A stretch of 64,000 nucleotides of DNA from Verrucomicrobiia bacterium (GTDB lineage: Bacteria > Verrucomicrobiota > Verrucomicrobiia > Verrucomicrobiales > Akkermansiaceae), in NCBI GenBank assembly GCA_030431475.1, contig JAUIJD010000018.1, positions 1 to 64,000 of the forward strand, read 5' to 3'. Made by a program: the position numbers and the translations under genes. Positions 60,223 to 64,000 of this stretch are shown here, one piece after another. The first letter of the stretch is position 1; the number at the start of each line of letters is the position of its first letter. The notes beneath the pieces were generated by a model. The model saw only the letters and a program-made list of their open reading frames with translations. It was not told the origin of the DNA and did no database searches.

Positions 60223-62553
60223 ATGAGCTTCTTTGATCGGCAAGTGTTCACCGACCCGTCCGGGCCCCGGAATCGGTTCGAGGTCAGAGACAAGGATCAG
60301 CATGGAGGGGGCGAGCGGCTGCCCGCGATCAGGGTGGGCGGGCTGGGTCGTGCGCTGTCGGGACTCGTGGCCGTGCTGCTGGCAGGCCTCGCAAGCTCGA
60401 CGGCACTCGCCGTCGAGACCAGTGCCGAGCGCCGCCATGACCGGCTCGCCGACGACTCCCTGACGCTTCCGGCGCCGATCGAGCGCTGGGACAACGCCTT
60501 GCCGCTGGGCAATGGTCTGACGGGAGGGCTGCTGTGGGGCGAGGGGAGTGAACTGAGGCTCTCGATCGACCGCGGCGACTTGTGGGACGAGCGGGGGAAC
60601 GAAGACACCCGGGATCCCAGGAGGCACTTCCAGACCTTGCGGAAGTCGATTCAAGAACGCGACCGAGCGACCTGGGATCGACTCTTCAACCGGACCTACA
60701 ATGGAAGTCCCTGGACGAAGATCCCGGGCGCCCGTCTGGTGATGACCCTGCCCGAGGGCCGGACCGCGCACCGCTTCCACCTGGACCTCGAGAGCGCGAC
60801 GGCGGCGGTGGAGCTGTCCCGCGGCAAGGTCGAGGCGTTCTTCTCGGCCGGGAGGCCGGTGGCGCTTCTGCGCGTGCCGAAGGGAACCCGCTTCGAGCTC
60901 GTCCGTCCGGCGTCGATCGACCGCCTCGGCTATCCCGATCCGGTGATCGTGCGGGACGGCGGATGCGCGTCCTTCGTCCAGAAAACCGCGGAGGCTCTCG
61001 AGTATGCGTTCACGGTGCGGTGGTCCGAGTTCGGCGAAGAGGTGCTGGTCGCGATCTCGACGGCCGCCGCCGAGGACGGCGGCGATCCGCTCCGGCTTGC
61101 CGACCGACGCGCCGTGGAGGCGCTGGAGGCGGGATGGGACGTCCTGCACCGCGAGCACGTGGCGTGGTGGAAGCGCTTCTACCACACCTCCGATGTCGAG
61201 ATCCCGGCGCCGCGGCTGCAGCACCACTACAACCTGGTGAAGTACTACTACGGCGCGGCGAGCCGGACCGGCGCGCCGCCGATGCCGCTGCAGGGCGTGT
61301 GGACGGCCGATGCGGGCCAGCTCCCACCGTGGAAGGGTGACTTCCACAACGACCTCAACACCCAGATGACCTACGTCGCCTGGCAGGCCGCCGGACTATC
61401 CGAGGCGGGGATGTCCTACATCAACTACTACGTCGACCGGATGCCGCGCTTTCGTGAGTTCGGCCGGAGCTTCTACGGTGTCGATGGCGCGATGGTCCCC
61501 GGGGTGATGACGCTCGACGGTCGAGCGATGGGCGGGTGGCCGCAGTATGCCTTCTCGCTCACCGCGGGGCTGTGGAATGGTCACGGATTCTACCAGCAAT
61601 GGAAGACGACGATGGATGACGAGTTCCTTCGCAGCACGGCCTACCCGTGGCTGGCCGAGGTCACGAACTCGGTGCTTGAGCTGGCGGGGGAGCGCGACGG
61701 AAAGCTGTATCTCCCGCTCTCCACGAGCCCGGAGTGGAACAACGCGAGCTGGAACGCCTACCTGACGCCGCATTCGAACTTCGACCAGGCCCTGCTCACC
61801 TGGGCGGTCGGGGCGCTCGAGGAGATGGCGGATCGCCTCGGAAAGGACGATGAGGCGGCCCGGTGGAGGGCTCATGCGGGGAAGATGGCGCCGCTGCGAT
61901 TCGATTCGAAGACGGGAGCGCTGGAAGTCGCCGAGGGGATCGTTTTCGAGCATTCCCACCGGCACTTCTCGCATGCACTGGCGATCCACCCGCTCGGGAT
62001 TCTCAACGTCGACCAGGGCGCCGGGGAGAAGGCGGCGGTGCGGGCGACGGTGCGCCAGATCATCGACAACGGCTCGTCGGCCTGGGTCGGCTACTCGTTC
62101 ACCTGGGCCGCCTCGCTGGCCGCCCGCGCCGGATTTGCCGAGGATGCCCGGCGCCTGCTCACCGACTTCGAGCGGGCCTTCGTCACCCGCAACGGTTTCC
62201 ACGTCAACGGCGACCAGACGAAGTCGGGGCTCTCCGGCTTCACCTATCGTCCCTTCACGCTGGAGGGGAACTTCCTGCTGATGGATGCGGTCCACGAGAT
62301 GCTGCTGCAGTCCTGGGGCGGGCGGATCCGCGTGTTCCCGGCGCTGCCGGAGTCGTGGGAGGACGCCTCCTTCGATCGTCTGAGGGCCGAGGGTGGCTTC
62401 ATCGTCTCGGCCGAGCGGAGAAATGGCGCGACCCGCTCGGTCACGATCTCGTCGGAGAACGGCGGTGCCTTCCGATTGGCCGACCCCTTCGCCGACGGTG
62501 AGGACATCACGCGCACGCTTGCCCCGGGAGAGACGGTGACGCTGCGCCGCTGA
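60223..62553 (+). CDS. GH95-family alpha-L-fucosidase
   Basis: A 776-residue exported glycosidase. The N-terminal GH95N domain begins NALPLGNGLTGGLLWGEGS. The alpha/alpha barrel follows with PPWKGDFHNDLNTQM (family Asn residues), LSTSPEWNN (the general acid Glu region), HRHFSHALAIHPLG and EGNFLLMDAVHEMLLQSWGG. It inverts 1,2-fucosyl or related galactosyl linkages. The signal segment (LVAVLLAGLASSTALA) lies at about 46-62, so translation may begin later than the ATG at 60223. No regulatory site is clear in 60079-60222. Confidence 0.88.
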   Translation: MSFFDRQVFTDPSGPRNRFEVRDKDQHGGGERLPAIRVGGLGRALSGLVAVLLAGLASSTALAVETSAERRHDRLADDSLTLPAPIERWDNALPLGNGLTGGLLWGEGSELRLSIDRGDLWDERGNEDTRDPRRHFQTLRKSIQERDRATWDRLFNRTYNGSPWTKIPGARLVMTLPEGRTAHRFHLDLESATAAVELSRGKVEAFFSAGRPVALLRVPKGTRFELVRPASIDRLGYPDPVIVRDGGCASFVQKTAEALEYAFTVRWSEFGEEVLVAISTAAAEDGGDPLRLADRRAVEALEAGWDVLHREHVAWWKRFYHTSDVEIPAPRLQHHYNLVKYYYGAASRTGAPPMPLQGVWTADAGQLPPWKGDFHNDLNTQMTYVAWQAAGLSEAGMSYINYYVDRMPRFREFGRSFYGVDGAMVPGVMTLDGRAMGGWPQYAFSLTAGLWNGHGFYQQWKTTMDDEFLRSTAYPWLAEVTNSVLELAGERDGKLYLPLSTSPEWNNASWNAYLTPHSNFDQALLTWAVGALEEMADRLGKDDEAARWRAHAGKMAPLRFDSKTGALEVAEGIVFEHSHRHFSHALAIHPLGILNVDQGAGEKAAVRATVRQIIDNGSSAWVGYSFTWAASLAARAGFAEDARRLLTDFERAFVTRNGFHVNGDQTKSGLSGFTYRPFTLEGNFLLMDAVHEMLLQSWGGRIRVFPALPESWEDASFDRLRAEGGFIVSAERRNGATRSVTISSENGGAFRLADPFADGEDITRTLAPGETVTLRR

Positions 62554-62574
62554 GCCGGAAAGCCCCCGTGCGGG

Positions 62575-62748
62575 TCAGTCCGCGGGCCGTGTCGAGAGCT
62601 CGATCCGGGAGCCGACGAGGTATTCCTCGGTTCGGCCCAGGACGATCAGTTCGAAGCGATGCTCCGGGCCGTAGTCGGCTTCAAGCTCAAGCCGGACGTA
62701 TCCATTGCCGGCGTCGTGGGCGCCGAGGACTTTGTAGTAGTTCACCAC
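62575..62748 (-). CDS. Small conserved-looking beta protein
   Basis: A 57-residue protein from a GTG at 62748 (or 62745): NYYKVLGAHDAGNGYVRLELE followed by HRFELIVLGRTEEYLVGS. The alternating pattern suggests a single beta domain. No family is recognised. A longer upstream frame on this strand overlaps the next gene and is not believed. Confidence 0.45.
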   Translation of the reverse strand: MVNYYKVLGAHDAGNGYVRLELEADYGPEHRFELIVLGRTEEYLVGSRIELSTRPAD

Positions 62749-62896
62749 TCGCGGATGCCGCGTTCTTGGGTGAGGTTTAGAGGGTTCCGATAACCCGAAT
62801 GGACTAACATCCGGATTGGGGGTTGCGAGCCGTTCGGGCGCGAACAGCGATGGCAGGACTCTTGCTCCGTCCGGGACGGGTTGATAGGAAGCAGTC

Positions 62897-63601
62897 GTGA
62901 ATGCTGCACCCCCCGTTCCCTCCTCCGCCGCCTCCGCTCCGACCTCCGGCCTCGCGATCGGGAGTCTCGTGTGCGGAATTCTGGGGTTTCCGACGCTCGG
63001 CCTGGCGGGGATCGCGGCGGTGGTGCTCGGGCATGTCAGCCTGTCGAAGATCAAGCGGGCCGGGGGTGCTTTGAAGGGGAAAGGGGTCGCGGTGGCGGGG
63101 CTGGTGCTCGGATATTTTTCCGTGTTGATCCTTCTGGTCGCGATGGTCGCGGGTCTGATCACGCCGTTGATCCTGCGACAGCAGCAGGCGGCCGAGAGGG
63201 TGGCGATGGGGTCGAATACGAAGCAGATCGGGCTGGCGCTGCTGGAGTTCCATCAGGAGTTTGGGAGCCTCCCCTCCGACGACACGGCGGAGGCAGTGAA
63301 AAGCGCGACGGGGACGAATCTTCCGCTGACCGGGGGCGACGTGTTCCGCCAGATCGAGACCTACGGGATCGAGATGCAGCCCCTGCTGACGGTCAGCTCT
63401 CGGACCGAGGGCGATTGGACCTACTTCCCCGGGGTCACGCTTGAGGATGATCCGGGGCAGGCGGTGCTGGTTTCCCCGGACGTTCGCGGCGAGGCGCTCG
63501 TGCTGCAGGTCGACCTGAGCGTGCAGCGGGTGCCGTCGGCCCAGGCCGACGCGCTGCGCACCGACCCGGCTGCGGTGACGATTCCGGCGGTCCGGCCGTG
63601 A
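62897..63601 (+). CDS. DUF4190 membrane protein with a pilin-like tail
   Basis: A 234-residue protein from a GTG at 62897. Residues about 18-95 form the DUF4190 double hairpin (LAIGSLVCGILGFPTLGLAG, LGHVSLSKIKRAGG, GVAVAGLVLGYFSVLILL). The second half (QQQAAERVAMGSNTKQIGLAL) resembles a DUF1559/pilin-derived region as found in related Verrucomicrobia and Planctomycetes proteins. It lacks a prepilin peptidase motif. The function is unknown. Confidence 0.75.
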   Translation: MNAAPPVPSSAASAPTSGLAIGSLVCGILGFPTLGLAGIAAVVLGHVSLSKIKRAGGALKGKGVAVAGLVLGYFSVLILLVAMVAGLITPLILRQQQAAERVAMGSNTKQIGLALLEFHQEFGSLPSDDTAEAVKSATGTNLPLTGGDVFRQIETYGIEMQPLLTVSSRTEGDWTYFPGVTLEDDPGQAVLVSPDVRGEALVLQVDLSVQRVPSAQADALRTDPAAVTIPAVRP

Positions 63602-63634
63602 GTCGCCGTTCGGGTGGGCGTTTGCCCGCAGCGC

Positions 63635-64000
63635 TCAGGCGCCGACCATCACCGCCACCTTCACGCCCTCCTGGCGGATGTTGGTCAGGAAGGCCTCTTC
63701 GATTCGATCGAGCGGGAAGCGGTGGGTGATCAGCGACTTCACCGGCAGGCCGATGCGCTCGGCGCGCTGGAGAAAATGGTAGGCGTTCGGGTATTCGAAG
63801 CTGTTGTAAACCCAGCTGCCGGTGACGGTGATTTCCTTGCGGCAGATGTCCCGGTGCGGGTTGATCGAGCACTCGCCGCCATCGACGAAGTGGCCGACCT
63901 CGCAGATGCCTCCGCCGCGGCGGACGCACTTGAAGAGGTTCGAGAAGGCCTGGGGCACGCCGGTGACCTGGAATCCGTAGTGTGCGCCGAGCCCCTTGGT
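63635..64000 (-). CDS. Zinc-type alcohol dehydrogenase, C-terminal part
   Basis: The last 121 codons of a medium-chain dehydrogenase; the gene continues beyond the window edge. GLGAHYGFQVTGVPQAFSNLFKCVRRGGGICEVGHF is the end of the Rossmann fold (read as GxxGVPQAF and RRGGGICEVGHF). EITVTGSWVYNSFEYPNAYHFLQRA and PLDRIEEAFLTNIRQ are typical of the L-threonine/sorbitol dehydrogenase branch. The catalytic zinc half is not visible here. The substrate is unknown. Confidence 0.85.
   Translation of the reverse strand, partial: TKGLGAHYGFQVTGVPQAFSNLFKCVRRGGGICEVGHFVDGGECSINPHRDICRKEITVTGSWVYNSFEYPNAYHFLQRAERIGLPVKSLITHRFPLDRIEEAFLTNIRQEGVKVAVMVGA

Noticed and set aside
62575-63162. 195-aa frame on the minus strand
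   Set aside because: Most of it is antisense to the DUF4190 gene and Pro/Arg-rich. Only the last 57 codons look like protein.

Overview
The window is a GC-rich bacterial chromosome segment. It most likely comes from Verrucomicrobiota (Verrucomicrobiales, near Luteolibacter/Haloferula). This rests on several combined signals: a Verrucomicrobium-type ECF sigma factor coupled to a FecR-like protein, a PEP-CTERM protein, several large secreted proteins with thrombospondin type 3 (D-x-D-x-D-G) repeats, an unusually long signal peptidase I, a short basic HU-like protein, and many small hairpin repeats between genes. The assignment is by gene style, not by a marker tree. No tRNA, rRNA or CRISPR array was recognised.

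Layout. 0-5.3 kb: a secreted intradiol dioxygenase, a secreted TSP3-type protein, ruvX, a mannose-1-phosphate guanylyltransferase, and a small membrane protein overlapping an RmlD-type reductase. 5.3-13.2 kb: metabolism and redox genes (peroxiredoxin, valine-pyruvate aminotransferase, GlcD-type oxidase, Gfo/Idh/MocA oxidoreductase, aldehyde dehydrogenase, GYF/AIM24 protein, 2-Cys peroxiredoxin). 13.2-18 kb: an ankyrin protein, a GH20 hexosaminidase, and a small-protein/nucleotidyltransferase pair. 18.2-22.4 kb: a fur-sufC-sufB-sufD cluster read leftward behind an array of 7-1-7 Fur-family boxes. 22.6-31.7 kb: cytochrome-c/sugar dehydrogenase, HU-like protein, TonB receptor, membrane proteins, miaB. 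31.8-40.2 kb: lepB, squalene/phytoene synthase, a glycine-zipper lipoprotein, rph, serS, a membrane Ser/Thr kinase and a PocR/AraC regulator. 40.2-51.7 kb: a CPC-type metal ATPase and lpxA enclose a plastic region. 51.8-60.1 kb: secreted proteins with DOMON/CBM9-like repeats, then a sigma-FecR-DUF4832-pseudopilin operon joined by ATGA overlaps. 60.2-64 kb: a GH95 fucosidase, small proteins, and the end of a zinc-type alcohol dehydrogenase cut by the window edge.

The most unusual part is 42.0-51.2 kb. A 588-bp copy of the 5' part of the ATPase gene is fused to a 290-bp copy of the 3' end of lpxA, through a 7-bp microhomology. This chimera lies between the two intact parent genes, as expected at the junction of a tandem duplication. 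The two spacers that such a duplication should have made identical are now unrelated. One holds a three-gene, translationally coupled cassette of secreted proteins (a 271-aa protein, a 1232-aa TSP3/alpha-beta-hydrolase protein, and a 336-aa protein) whose base composition falls toward the 3' end. The other holds a minisatellite and a REP-associated tyrosine transposase flanked by inverted REP elements. I consider the cassette the best candidate here for an undescribed secreted system; its function is unknown.

A second theme is small hairpin repeats. At least three designs occur as inverted pairs of about 25-bp arms, plus single or tandem copies, in intergenic DNA. In one design the stems differ between copies but keep pairing.
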